Below, piece by piece: positions 16,378-25,592 of a stretch of 39,520 nt of DNA. The position numbers and the translations under genes are program-made. A model generated the notes under the pieces. It had not been told where the DNA came from, did not search any database, and worked only from the letters and a program-made list of their open reading frames with translations. The first letter of the stretch is position 1. Each line of letters starts with the position of its first letter. The stretch is from Bacteroidetes bacterium GWA2_32_17 (GTDB taxonomy: Bacteria > Bacteroidota > Bacteroidia > Bacteroidales > GWA2-32-17): assembly GCA_001769035.1 (NCBI GenBank), contig MENF01000108.1, forward strand, positions 1 to 39,520. The letters run 5' to 3'.

Positions 16378-17181
16378 TTAATTTAACAAATAACCAATAC
16401 TTTTAATTTTATCTTTTTGGTCGGTGGTTATTTCAATTACGTTCCATTTTTTTGCTTTTGTCCAGTAATTATATTGATACAATGTATCCGTTGTTGAATA
16501 AACGCTCATTCCTAAAACATTTACATTCATATCGGTATATTCAATCCGTTTATCTCTGACGCAGGCATAAGTACCTGTTGGAGTTTTTACTGTACCGCTT
16601 GCGTCAATAATACTGTTAATTCTGTAATTAATATTAATTGTTGCACTAACAGGAAATCCAAAATACACCATTTGTGTATCAATTGTTATTGAACCACTGT
16701 CAATTAAAGTACTTCCCAGAGTCATCGGAAATTTGTACTTTGTTAAAGGATTGTCTAAAGTGTCTTTTACATCAATTCCATATACATTTAATACAACTCC
16801 AACCAAATCAATTTTTTCTGACGATTTTGATAAAAATAAATTTGAGCCGTCGTTCTTTTTTAAATTAATATTTGAGTTTGTAAACAAATAGTAATCGGGA
16901 CTATTACTTGGGTCCAAAAAATTAATTGTATCAACAGTTGAAGAAAGCGGGATGGTTGAATAATCCCATTTTTGTTCTGAACCAGTTTTTCCAAGCGAAA
17001 ATGCCGAATCGTCGGGGAAAAGAGTGTAAACGTTAATATAAAAATTATCGTTAATTCCCGCAAAATCAGACGACAAATAACTATAAGGCGGTTGTGGAGT
17101 AGGAACAGAGTTAGTGATTTTTTCTTTCTCGCATGAAAAAAGCAATATTGCAATAGCAATTAAAAATAAAGTTTGTTTCAT
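16378..17181 (-). CDS. Lipoprotein, first of a duplicated pair
   Basis: A 267-residue product with signal MKQTLFLIAIAILLFSC (Cys17 lipobox) followed by a charged EKEK and a Pro/Thr linker. It aligns along most of its length with the downstream gene, including KWDYS, an acidic FLDPS and the TPTGTYACVRDKR block near residue 205. Overall identity looks moderate, so the duplication is old. No catalytic signature is visible. The conserved Cys in the TPTGT(F/Y)xC motif might pair or bind. No clear promoter was found in the gap upstream, which is filled by a repeat element. Confidence 0.7.
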   Translation of the reverse strand: MKQTLFLIAIAILLFSCEKEKITNSVPTPQPPYSYLSSDFAGINDNFYINVYTLFPDDSAFSLGKTGSEQKWDYSTIPLSSTVDTINFLDPSNSPDYYLFTNSNINLKKNDGSNLFLSKSSEKIDLVGVVLNVYGIDVKDTLDNPLTKYKFPMTLGSTLIDSGSITIDTQMVYFGFPVSATININYRINSIIDASGTVKTPTGTYACVRDKRIEYTDMNVNVLGMSVYSTTDTLYQYNYWTKAKKWNVIEITTDQKDKIKSIGYLLN

Positions 17182-17269
17182 ATTAAGTTAATTAAAAAAC
17201 AAATTTAACAAAATTTTTTAAATAAAAACAATAATTACTCAGTTGATTTAAAATGTAGAAAACAAATTC

Positions 17270-17536
17270 ATGCCACCGATTTACTCATATTTATATTTTA
17301 TTTTTAAAGGTGTTCTCTGCAAAAGCGGAGCAAGCAGTGAAATCGCTTCGCTAAGTTCGCAGATTACACAGATGATAAATAAATTAAATTTTATTAATTT
17401 ATTTATAACTATTTTTATTTTTTATGATGTTCGTGAAATCACTTTGTTAAGTTCACAAAGAAAACTACCTTTGGTAGTTAAAATTTGTGAAAATCTGTGT
17501 AATCTGTGGCAAAATATAGTGGCTGTGTAGGTTACA
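17270..17536. repeat. 'aatctgtgg' repeat element, copy 1
   Basis: GGTGTTCTCTGCAAAAGCGG at 17309-17328 and AATCTGTGG...ATAGTGGCTGTGTAG at about 17500-17530 recur at 36130-36258. The first block is inverted there and the second is in the same orientation. AACTACCTTTGGTAGTT (17463-17479) is a local palindrome. The region 17182-17567 has no credible gene. Confidence 0.55.
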
Positions 17537-17567
17537 AAAAATATATATTGTCGTAATTTTTTTTTAT

Positions 17568-18185
17568 ATGTTAATTATAGGAATTGCAGGCGGAACTGGT
17601 TCGGGTAAAACAACCGTAGTAAAAAAAATTATTGCCCGTTGTCCAAAAGACGAAGTAGTGGTTATGCCTCAGGATGCATATTATAAAGATAACAGTAATT
17701 TGCCTATTGAAGAGCGTCTCGAAATAAATTTCGACCACCCAAATGCAGTTGAGTTTGATTTGTTAGTTGAGCATATTAATAAATTAAAAAAAGGCGAAGA
17801 TATAAATATGCCAATATACTCATATTTAACTTGTACCCGATCTGCCGAAACAATTCCTATTAAACCAAAAAAGGTAATTATTGTTGAAGGAATTTTAATT
17901 TTTACAAATGCAGAATTACGGAACTTATGCGATATTAAAGTTTTTGTTGATGCCGATGCCGATGATAGATTAATTAGAGTTATTAAACGCGATATTATTG
18001 AACGTGGGCGTTCTATTGATAAAGTTTTGGAACGTTATATTAAAACAGTAAAACCTTCTCACATTCAATTTATTGAACCAACAAAAACTTTTGCCGATTT
18101 AATTGTTCCTCAAGGTGGCGACAATTTGGTGGCAATAGATATATTAACTCATTTTATCGAACTAAAACTTAATAAAACAAAATAA
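17568..18185 (+). CDS. udk: Uridine kinase
   Basis: Udk phosphorylates uridine (and cytidine) to the monophosphate with ATP or GTP, in pyrimidine salvage. The 205-residue length is typical. The Walker A motif GGTGSGKTT is at residues 8-16 and PQDAYYKD near 39-46 follows, with NFDHPNAVEFD (54-64) and an Arg-rich lid (RLIRVIKRDIIERGR) near 134-148. The stop overlaps the next start by one base (TAATG), so translation of the two is probably coupled. No clear promoter was identified; a repeat element fills the upstream space. Confidence 0.93.
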   Translation: MLIIGIAGGTGSGKTTVVKKIIARCPKDEVVVMPQDAYYKDNSNLPIEERLEINFDHPNAVEFDLLVEHINKLKKGEDINMPIYSYLTCTRSAETIPIKPKKVIIVEGILIFTNAELRNLCDIKVFVDADADDRLIRVIKRDIIERGRSIDKVLERYIKTVKPSHIQFIEPTKTFADLIVPQGGDNLVAIDILTHFIELKLNKTK

Positions 18186-18895
18186 TGCTTAACGAAATTA
18201 AATTATCGAACATTTTGTTTCTTGATATAGAAACAGTTCCACAATATCCAACTTATAGTGATGTACCTGAACCATTTAATGAGCTTTGGGACACAAAATC
18301 TAAAAATTTTCGCGAGCAGGAAACTGTCGAAGATGTGTATAAACGAGCAGGCATATATTCTGAGTTTGGAAAAATAATCTGTATTTCGGTAGGAATTATT
18401 TCTGAAAAAAATGGCAGAAAAATTCGCTTAAAATCATTTTTTTATGATAATGAAAAAGTGCTTCTCGAAAACTTTTTCGATTTGTTAAATACTAAATTCA
18501 ATCGTAACGAACATCTGTTTTGTGCGCATAACGGAAAAGAATTTGATTACCCATATATTGCACGACGTGGTTTAATTAATGGGCTAAAATTACCTAAGAT
18601 ATTAGATAATGCAAGCAAAAAACCTTGGGAAATAAAACATTTAGATACATTGGAATTATGGAAGTTTGGCGATTATAAACATTATACATCGTTAAATTTA
18701 TTAGCTGCAGTTTTTGGCATAAAATCGCCTAAAGACGATATTTCCGGTGCCGATGTTGCAAAAGTTTATTATGTTGAAAAAGATTTGCCAAGAATTGTAA
18801 CATACTGCGAAAAAGATGTACTAACAGTTGCTCAGCTTTTACTTTGTTATAAAGGTGAGCCATTAATTGCCGACGAAAATATTGAGCATGTGTAA
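18185..18895 (+). CDS. Predicted 3'-5' exonuclease, PolB-like
   Basis: A 236-residue DEDD-type nuclease. Exo I is FLDIETVP (Asp14, Glu16). Exo II is CAHNGKEFDYPYIARR (Asp121). Exo III is YCEKDVLTVAQLL (Asp217). The Tyr at the third motif places it among DEDDy exonucleases related to the proofreading domain of family B polymerases. No polymerase domain is attached, as in the stand-alone predicted family PF10108. It would remove nucleotides from the 3' end of DNA or RNA; the natural substrate is unknown. It overlaps udk by one base, so the two are co-translated in an operon, though no functional link is evident. Confidence 0.85.
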   Translation: MLNEIKLSNILFLDIETVPQYPTYSDVPEPFNELWDTKSKNFREQETVEDVYKRAGIYSEFGKIICISVGIISEKNGRKIRLKSFFYDNEKVLLENFFDLLNTKFNRNEHLFCAHNGKEFDYPYIARRGLINGLKLPKILDNASKKPWEIKHLDTLELWKFGDYKHYTSLNLLAAVFGIKSPKDDISGADVAKVYYVEKDLPRIVTYCEKDVLTVAQLLLCYKGEPLIADENIEHV

Positions 18896-18899
18896 AAAA

Positions 18900-18923
18900 T
18901 TGGTTCGTGAAGACACGAACCAA
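18900..18923. terminator. Stem between convergent genes
   Basis: TTGGTTCGTG, a four-base loop and CACGAACCAA form a 10-base perfect stem midway between the two stops. No strong U-run follows, so its terminator role is moderate. Confidence 0.5.
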
Positions 18924-18940
18924 TGAGTTCAGAATGGAGT

Positions 18941-19741
18941 TTAATTGTAAATAAACGAAATAATTTTTTGTGCTAACATTTGAGGGTTTTCGGCATGTAG
19001 CCAATGTCCTGTATTTGGAATTTTAAATATTTCGGCAGCGGGAAATATTTTATTAATCAATATTTCGTCATCTTTAGAAATATAATCTGATAAACCACCT
19101 TTAACAAATAACACAGGGAAACCGGTAATTTCAACATTATTCCACTCTTTATCAATAAAACCGCCTGAAATATTTTCGAAATTTTCTTTTAACGACTGCA
19201 GATTTAATAGCCACTCAAAATTCCCAAATGAATTTCGATGTAAACTTTTTAATAAAAATGCTTTGAGTTTATCAGAATCAATTGTTTTTGATAAAATAAC
19301 CTCAACTTCGTTGCGATTTGTTATTTTAGTTAAATTTATACTAATTAATGTATCAATAATAGTATTATGTTGCGATTGTTCTATAAGCAAGTTTTCATTA
19401 TAATTTTTTGGAGCTATGTCAATTACTATTAAAGAGTATAGCATTTCGGGATAATTTTTGGCAAAATTCATGGCAACTTTTCCTCCCATAGAATGCCCGA
19501 GTATGTGTGCTTTTGAAATGGAATGAGTTTTAAAAAATTCTAAAATATCATTTGTTAAAACATTATAATTAAATTCCTTACTATGTTGCGATTTGCCATG
19601 ATTACGCTGGTCAATTAAATAAATTTCGAAATGCTTTTCAAGTAATTTTGCAATTGTAAACCAATTATCGCCCGAGCCAAATAAACCATGAAGTATTATA
19701 AGTGGCTGTCCTGTGCCAATATTATGATAATTTAATTCCAT
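18941..19741 (-). CDS. Alpha/beta hydrolase (YbfF-like esterase)
   Basis: The 266-residue cytosolic protein has the complete triad setting: oxyanion segment HGLFGSGDNW near 18-27, nucleophile elbow GHSMGG with Ser84, an acidic residue in the GGLSDYIS loop near 220, and His in NTGHWLHAENP near 247. DQRNHGKS near residues 44-51 is characteristic of YbfF-type esterases acting on short acyl or thioester substrates. No signal peptide is present. It converges on the exonuclease gene with a 45-base gap, where TTGGTTCGTG and CACGAACCAA (18900-18923) form a stem that may terminate transcription. Confidence 0.88.
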   Translation of the reverse strand: MELNYHNIGTGQPLIILHGLFGSGDNWFTIAKLLEKHFEIYLIDQRNHGKSQHSKEFNYNVLTNDILEFFKTHSISKAHILGHSMGGKVAMNFAKNYPEMLYSLIVIDIAPKNYNENLLIEQSQHNTIIDTLISINLTKITNRNEVEVILSKTIDSDKLKAFLLKSLHRNSFGNFEWLLNLQSLKENFENISGGFIDKEWNNVEITGFPVLFVKGGLSDYISKDDEILINKIFPAAEIFKIPNTGHWLHAENPQMLAQKIISFIYN

Positions 19742-19845
19742 TATATTAATTCACGATTTTTAATCAGATAGCAATATAATTAACATTAATGAATTTGACG
19801 ACAAAATTGAATAAAATTTTACAATAATAGAAAGTAATTTTATTT

Positions 19846-19990
19846 AGTGTCTGTCCATAAAGTCAAAGATTTTCAAAAATGAAAGCCCAAAACCTCAAGA
19901 CCCAAGTCTCAAATCCCAAGTCCCAAACTTGGGATTTGGGATTTGGGATTTGGGATTTGGAATTTGGGATTTGGAATTTGGAGCTTTATA
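19846..19990. repeat. Solo AGTGTCTGTCC end plus TTTGGGATTTGG array, copy 3
   Basis: AGTGTCTGTCCATAAAGTC lies at 19846-19864 without its partner end. Next is the longest TTTGGGATTTGG array: CAAGACCCAAGTCTC and CAAATCCCAAGTCCC on the left, repeated GGGATTTGGGATTTGG on the right, ending GGAGCTTTATA. The arms are highly complementary. Confidence 0.75.
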
Positions 19991-20023
19991 CTATTATTAC
20001 GATATTATAGATAAACTATAGTT

Positions 20024-20277
20024 AGTGTCTGTCCATAAAGTCAGTGTCTGATTAATAATGTTCGAGTTTGAGGCATACGAAGTTTTGAAAACCTCACTGC
20101 CTTCGTTTGTGTCTTCACAAACGATTTGCAATCTCTTTTTGAGCATATAATATGCACGCTTTGTTTGTGAGGGCACAAACAATGGCGGAATGTAAATAAC
20201 TGTTTTCAAAACAAGTTTACCCCGTAGCGAAGCGTACTGGGGTATAACGAAAAAATCGGACATTATAGACAGACACT
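20024..20277. mobile_element. MITE-like element with AGTGTCTGTCC ends (254 bp)
   Basis: The left end is AGTGTCTGTCCATAAAGTC and the right end ATAGACAGACACT, so the termini are inverted. The interior matches the reverse complement of the 35940-36083 copy on both flanks, but about 110 extra bases sit in the middle, including CGTTTGTG and CACAAACAA blocks that are themselves inverted. It holds no ORF of useful size. It ends 9 bases before the start of the large gene at 20287. Confidence 0.7.
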
Positions 20278-20286
20278 AATTATCAA

Positions 20287-23200
20287 ATGTATGAATTTAC
20301 ACAGTTCAAGTATAATTTAAAACAAATTCGTAAATTCGCATTAAAATTAATACGATATTTTTTGCGAAAAACATTTTTTAAATATTGTTTGTTTATTATA
20401 TTGTTATTTGTTACAATACAGTTAAAATCGCAGTTCTATAACGGTTTGCAAATGGATTTTGGCAAAAATCGTGTGCAATACAAAGAATTTGTGTGGCAAT
20501 TTTATCGTCAAAAAAAGTTCGATACTTATTTTTATGTTGGAGGTAAGAACCTTGCTGAATTTGCAACAAACATTGCCGAAAAACGAATTACACAACTTGA
20601 ATCATTTTTTGGCTATAATTTTCAGAAAAGAATAATATTTTTGATTTATAACAATATGTCCGATTTTCGCCAGAGTAATGTCGGATTTATATCCTCGTCG
20701 GACCAATACAATATTGGAGGAACAACAAAAATAGTTGATAATAAAGTATTTATGTATTACGATGGCGACCATGTCCGTTTTCAAAAGCAAATTTATGGAG
20801 CAATTGCTGAAGTTATGGCAAACGAAATGCTTTATGGTTCCGATTTTACAGCAAAAATGACTAACTCAACCTTACTTACACTACCCGAATGGTATTACAA
20901 AGGATTAATCTCATATATGTCAGATGAATGGAATGTTGAAATTGAGAACTTTGTTAAAGATGGTATTCTTTCAGGAAAATATGATAAATTTAACCGATTG
21001 TCGGGAAAAGATGCAATTTATGCAGGACATTCGATTTGGTATTATATTTCGCAAAAGTATGGTAAACCGGTTATTCCAAATATATTATATTTAACCCGAA
21101 TTAGCAAAAATAGCGAAAGTGGTTTTTTATATGTTCTTGGTTTGCCTTTGAAATACTTATCTTATGAATGGTTAAATTATTTTGATGAAAAATATTATAA
21201 CGACGAGCAAAAACGTTCTTATCCCGAAAGCAATAAAATTTTAAACAAAACCCGAAAAACAAAAGTGTATCAGCAACTTTGCGAAAGTCCCGATGGAAAT
21301 TATTTTGCTTATCAAACCAACGAAATTGGCAAAGTACGCGTTTATATAAAATCGAAAGATGAGAAAAAAGGAAAGTGTATTTTTAAATTTGGACAACGTT
21401 TAGACCAAATTACCGATTATTCGTATCCATTGTTAGCATGGCATCCATCTAGTAAAATATTTTCATTTATTACAGAAGAAAAGGGAACTACCCGATTATA
21501 TTATTATGATATTGAAGAAAAAAAATTGGATTGGAAAGAAATGTTTAATATTGATAAAATAGTTGACTTTTCGTTTTCGCAAGATGGTTTTAATTTAGTG
21601 TTATCGGCTGTAAAAGACGGACAAACAGACATCTATGTATTTAACAATGCAGCAAATACTTACACGAAAACAACAAATGACATTGCCGATGATAGGTACC
21701 CGCAGTTTATAAACAATTCGAGCAATATTTTGTTTTCATCAAATAGAAAAAACGACACACTTGGAAACGATAATACTACTGATTTTTTAAATGTTAATTA
21801 TGATGTTTTTGTGTATGATTTTAAAACAAAATCACCTGTATTAACCCGTATAACGAATACACCAATTGATAACGAAATTATGCCTTTTCATGTTAAAAAT
21901 AACGAATTTTTGTTTTTAAGCGACGAGAACGGAATCATTAATCGTGAACTTGCAAAGTTCGATAGCACTATCAATTATATTGATACAGTTACACATTACC
22001 GCTATTTTACTGAAACAATACCATTAACAAATTATTCCCGTAACATATTACAGCATAATGTTAATATTTCAGGCAATTCATATTCCGAAATTTTATTTAA
22101 AAATGGCAAATACGAACTTTTTACTAATACTTTGGATTATAATTCTTTTGTTGAAAATAAATCCGATAGCTATCGGATTCAAACATCCTTCAAAAAAAAC
22201 TTTATAAAAAAATCAATAGAACTTGACAGTATTCAGAAAAACAAAAAAGTTAACATTACAAAATCCGACACTATTGTTATTAACACATTAGAAAATATTA
22301 AATTATCTGATACCTCAAAAATTGATGTTAATAATTATGTTTTTGAATTTCAAAAAAATAAACAAAAGGGATATTTGCCTAAAAATGATAGCTTAAAAAA
22401 TGTTATTAAAATTGATACTGCTAATTCCAACAAGTTTCATCCGTTGATGTATTTAACATCCTTTTATACTAATACCTTTACAAGTCAAATTGACTTTGGA
22501 TTTTTAAGTAACTCGTATCAACCCTTTACAGGCGGGCCATTTTATTTTAACCCAGGTTTTAACGTGTTTTTTAAAGTTGGTACAACTGATTTGTTCGAAG
22601 ATTATAAAATTACAGGTGGAGTACGTTTTGCTGGAAATTTTAATAGTAACGAGTATTTGTTAAGTTTCGAAAATCTAAAAAAACGATTAGATAAACAAAT
22701 AGTTTTTCATAGGTTAGCACTCAATAGTGCAATGGATTATGCACTTATAAAAACTCATACTCACGAAATACATTATATTTTAAAATATCCATTTAATCAG
22801 GTTATGTCGTTAAAATTTACAACAAACTTACGTAACGATAGAAGTGCTTATCTGTCAACCGATTTAGTTACACTTCAGCATAAAGATGTAATTAAAACAT
22901 GGTTAGGCGAAAAAGTTGAGTTTGTTTATGATAACACCAGAAATCGTGGACTTAATCTGTATTACGGAACGCGTGCAAAATTATTTTTTGAAGCTTTCGA
23001 CCAACTTGATGCTAAAAAAGCAAATTTATTTATTGTAGGTTTAGATATTCGTCATTATAAAAAAATTCACCGCGATTTAATTTGGGCAAGTCGCATTGCA
23101 GCAAGTACTTCGTTTGGAACAAGAAAATTAATTTATTACCTTGGCAGTGTTGATAATTGGATTAATTTAAGCACTAAAACACAAACATTCGACCAATCGG

Positions 23201-23643
23201 TGTTAATTGACCAAACGCAAAATTACGTATATCAGGCTATTGCTACAAATATGCGCGGCTTTACTCAAAACATAAGAAATGGAAATAGTTTTGCTGTAAT
23301 TAACAATGAGTTACGCTGGCCAATTGTTAAATATTTTATGAACCGCCCTATTCATAGCGACTTTTTCGAGAATTTCCAAGTTATTACTTTTTTTGATATT
23401 GGTACAGCATGGAGTGGCAGTTCACCAAATAGTGATCAAAATGCTTATAATAAAGAAATTATTCAAAACGGACCAATAACTATAATTATTGATAAAGACC
23501 GTCAGCCAATTGTTTACGGTTATGGATTTGGTTTGCGTAGCAGATTGTTAGGGTACTTTGTTAGAGCCGACTGGGCATGGGGAATTGAAAATAATACAGT
23601 TTTGCCAAGTATTTTTTATTTATCATTAAGTCTTGATTTTTAA
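20287..23643 (+). CDS. Large exported TolB-like PD40/beta-barrel protein
   Basis: The 1118-residue protein has a positively charged N terminus and a hydrophobic segment near residues 34-47, consistent with export, cleaved near KSQ (49). Residues about 50-310 resemble a peptidase-MA-like domain (RIIFLIYNNMSDFRQ, LPEWYYKGLISYMS), which lacks an HExxH zinc site by eye. About 325-540 carries PD40/TolB-type propeller blades (ESPDGNYFAYQT, FSQDGFNLVLS, RYPQFINNSSNILFSSNR). About 740-1118 is a series of amphipathic strands, ending LSLSLDF, as in an outer-membrane barrel. It is conserved in Bacteroidota in my recollection but not named. The ATG at 20287 lies right after a MITE, and there is no later Met before residue 56, so the signal depends on this start. 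Confidence 0.75.
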   Translation: MYEFTQFKYNLKQIRKFALKLIRYFLRKTFFKYCLFIILLFVTIQLKSQFYNGLQMDFGKNRVQYKEFVWQFYRQKKFDTYFYVGGKNLAEFATNIAEKRITQLESFFGYNFQKRIIFLIYNNMSDFRQSNVGFISSSDQYNIGGTTKIVDNKVFMYYDGDHVRFQKQIYGAIAEVMANEMLYGSDFTAKMTNSTLLTLPEWYYKGLISYMSDEWNVEIENFVKDGILSGKYDKFNRLSGKDAIYAGHSIWYYISQKYGKPVIPNILYLTRISKNSESGFLYVLGLPLKYLSYEWLNYFDEKYYNDEQKRSYPESNKILNKTRKTKVYQQLCESPDGNYFAYQTNEIGKVRVYIKSKDEKKGKCIFKFGQRLDQITDYSYPLLAWHPSSKIFSFITEEKGTTRLYYYDIEEKKLDWKEMFNIDKIVDFSFSQDGFNLVLSAVKDGQTDIYVFNNAANTYTKTTNDIADDRYPQFINNSSNILFSSNRKNDTLGNDNTTDFLNVNYDVFVYDFKTKSPVLTRITNTPIDNEIMPFHVKNNEFLFLSDENGIINRELAKFDSTINYIDTVTHYRYFTETIPLTNYSRNILQHNVNISGNSYSEILFKNGKYELFTNTLDYNSFVENKSDSYRIQTSFKKNFIKKSIELDSIQKNKKVNITKSDTIVINTLENIKLSDTSKIDVNNYVFEFQKNKQKGYLPKNDSLKNVIKIDTANSNKFHPLMYLTSFYTNTFTSQIDFGFLSNSYQPFTGGPFYFNPGFNVFFKVGTTDLFEDYKITGGVRFAGNFNSNEYLLSFENLKKRLDKQIVFHRLALNSAMDYALIKTHTHEIHYILKYPFNQVMSLKFTTNLRNDRSAYLSTDLVTLQHKDVIKTWLGEKVEFVYDNTRNRGLNLYYGTRAKLFFEAFDQLDAKKANLFIVGLDIRHYKKIHRDLIWASRIAASTSFGTRKLIYYLGSVDNWINLSTKTQTFDQSVLIDQTQNYVYQAIATNMRGFTQNIRNGNSFAVINNELRWPIVKYFMNRPIHSDFFENFQVITFFDIGTAWSGSSPNSDQNAYNKEIIQNGPITIIIDKDRQPIVYGYGFGLRSRLLGYFVRADWAWGIENNTVLPSIFYLSLSLDF

Positions 23644-23659
23644 CATTATAAAACATCAA

Positions 23660-23791
23660 TGATTGAAAAGATGGAGAAAAAAGATGGAGAAAATTGAAAA
23701 AATAAGATTGAAGGGATTGGGAAGACAAGATTGAACAGATTGAAAAAACAAAATTGAAACGTGCTTTCAATCTTATCAATCTAATTTAATC
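23660..23791. repeat. GATTGA hairpin element, copy 2
   Basis: GATTGAAAAGATGG, AAGATTGAAGGGATTGG, CAAGATTGAACAGATTGA on the left face TTTCAATCTTATCAATCT on the right around a GAAACGTGCTTTC centre. It follows the large TolB-like gene by 20 bases. Confidence 0.75.
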
Positions 23792-23854
23792 AGAAAAACA
23801 TGGAAAATTTTAAATAAGATTCTATGTTTATTGTTAAAGATTCGGTGTTCGTAA

Positions 23855-23897
23855 TTTGGAATTTGGAACTTTGAATTTAGAATTTGGAGCTTTGAAT
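23855..23897. repeat. TTTGGGATTTGG array, copy 4 (short)
   Basis: AATTTGGAATTTGGAACTTT and AATTTAGAATTTGGAGC repeat here without a clear left arm. Only the direct-repeat half survives. Confidence 0.55.
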
Positions 23898-23930
23898 GTT
23901 GAATATCAATAAATTAAAAAACATAAACAG

Positions 23931-24305
23931 ATGAAAATGGGAGCAACAGAAATAATAGTTTTAATAGTAATTGGTTTAATTGCAGGAATAACTGGCGGAA
24001 TGTTTGGTCTTGGAGGTGGACTAATTGTAATTCCTGCATTAGTATTTTTTATGGGATTAACTCAACATGAAGCAGAAGGTACAAATCTGGCATTTATGCT
24101 TGCTCCGGTTGGATTGCTTGCCACAATAAATTACTATAAAAGCGGATTTGTAAATATTAAATACGCTGTTATTATAGCCTTAGCATTTGTTATTGGTGCA
24201 TATTTTGGCTCAATATGGGCATTGCATTTACCAGCAAATATTTTAAAAAAAGCATTTGGAGTAATGATAATTCTTATTGGTATTAAAATGATTTTTGGAA
24301 AATAA
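23931..24305 (+). CDS. Half-size TauE/SafE membrane protein
   Basis: The 124-residue protein is nearly all hydrophobic, with four likely membrane segments (about 7-27, 29-42, 50-63/74-95 and 103-121). GGMFGLGGGLIVIP is the glycine motif of the TauE/SafE family of sulfite, taurine or organic-anion exporters. Full members have about 250 residues built from two such halves; this is one half, so it should form a dimer or partner with another subunit. No second half is encoded next to it. The next gene starts two bases after its stop, so co-transcription with the amidohydrolase is very likely. Substrate unknown. Confidence 0.83.
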   Translation: MKMGATEIIVLIVIGLIAGITGGMFGLGGGLIVIPALVFFMGLTQHEAEGTNLAFMLAPVGLLATINYYKSGFVNIKYAVIIALAFVIGAYFGSIWALHLPANILKKAFGVMIILIGIKMIFGK

Positions 24306-24306
24306 C

Positions 24307-25491
24307 ATGGAAATTAATAAAATAAAACAAATTGCAGAAAAATATTCTAACAACGTGCTGGAATATAGAAGATATTTGCATAAACACCCCGAACTTTCGT
24401 TTAACGAATTTAAAACCTCGGAATATATAGTAGATTTTTTAAATAAAAATCAAATTAAATTTAAAAAAGGAATCGCAAAAACCGGAATTTTAGCAGTAAT
24501 CGAAGGTTCAAAACCCGGGAAAACAATTGCATTAAGAGCCGATATAGATGCACTTCCAATTACTGAACAAAATAACTGCGATTATAAATCAGAAAACAAT
24601 GGCGTAATGCATGCTTGTGGGCACGATGTTCATACAGCATCATTAATGGGAGCAATTTTAATATTAAATGAAATAAAAAGTGAATTATCGGGCAAAGTAT
24701 TATTTGTTTTTCAACCTGCAGAAGAAAAACTACCCGGTGGAGCAAAACAAATGTTAGAAGAAGGAATATTTAACGAGCACAAACCCGATTTTATTATTGC
24801 TCAACATGTTAATCCGTCAATGAAAGCAGGCGTTATTGGCTTTAAAAGTGGCATGTATATGGCATCAACTGATGAAATATATATGACTGTTAAAGGAAAA
24901 GGCGGACATGCTGCTATGCCCAATCAAATAACTGATACTGTTTTAATAGCATCGCATATTATTATTGCACTTCAGCAAATTGTTAGTAGAAAAGCATTTG
25001 CAACAATGCCAACAGTATTGTCGTTTGGGAAAGTTATTGCAAACGGTGCTACTAACATTATACCTGATGAAGTAAAAATTGAAGGAACATTCCGTACAAT
25101 GAACGAAGAGTGGCGAAAAGAAGCATTATCTCAAGTGAAATTTATATCTCAAAATGTTGCGAAAAGCATGGGAGCTGAATGTGAAGTCAATATCGTGAAC
25201 GGTTATCCAAGTTTAATTAATAACGAAAATGTAACAAATAAAACCAAAACACTATCCGAACAATATCTTGGAAAACAGAATGTTATTGATATGGATGTTA
25301 GAATGACTGCCGAAGATTTCTCATACTTTGCTCAGGCATACCCTTCAACAATGTATAGGTTAGGGACTTCAGGAAAAGCTGAAAATACTAATTCTCCACT
25401 TCATTCGGCTCATTTCGATATTGACGAAAGTGTTTTAAAGTATAGTCATGGATTAATGGCTTGGATTGCCTTAAATTTAACAAAAGACTAA
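24307..25491 (+). CDS. M20-family amidohydrolase (N-acyl amino acid or hippurate hydrolase type)
   Basis: A 394-residue metal-dependent hydrolase starting MEINKIKQIA; a TTG at 24295 could add four residues but overlaps the previous gene and is less likely. Cys104 and His106 in HACGHDVH, the paired Glu in QPAEEK near 139-142, and a later His in QHVNPS mark the M20D zinc or manganese site. The family removes acyl groups from N-acyl or N-aryl amino acids in the cytoplasm. The lid domain motif GKGGHAAMP is intact. It follows the TauE/SafE-like gene by one base, suggesting import or export of its substrate or product, which is inference. Confidence 0.92.
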   Translation: MEINKIKQIAEKYSNNVLEYRRYLHKHPELSFNEFKTSEYIVDFLNKNQIKFKKGIAKTGILAVIEGSKPGKTIALRADIDALPITEQNNCDYKSENNGVMHACGHDVHTASLMGAILILNEIKSELSGKVLFVFQPAEEKLPGGAKQMLEEGIFNEHKPDFIIAQHVNPSMKAGVIGFKSGMYMASTDEIYMTVKGKGGHAAMPNQITDTVLIASHIIIALQQIVSRKAFATMPTVLSFGKVIANGATNIIPDEVKIEGTFRTMNEEWRKEALSQVKFISQNVAKSMGAECEVNIVNGYPSLINNENVTNKTKTLSEQYLGKQNVIDMDVRMTAEDFSYFAQAYPSTMYRLGTSGKAENTNSPLHSAHFDIDESVLKYSHGLMAWIALNLTKD

Positions 25492-25592
25492 AATAATAAC
25501 ACTATCCAATGTTATAAATAGTCATATTTTATAATAAATTAAATTGTAAAATTTGCAATTATTTTTTTTATAGTTGAAAAAAAACAAATTAA

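Noticed and set aside
24295-24306. TTG start for the amidohydrolase
   Set aside because: It would overlap the previous gene; the ATG at 24307 fits the family N terminus.
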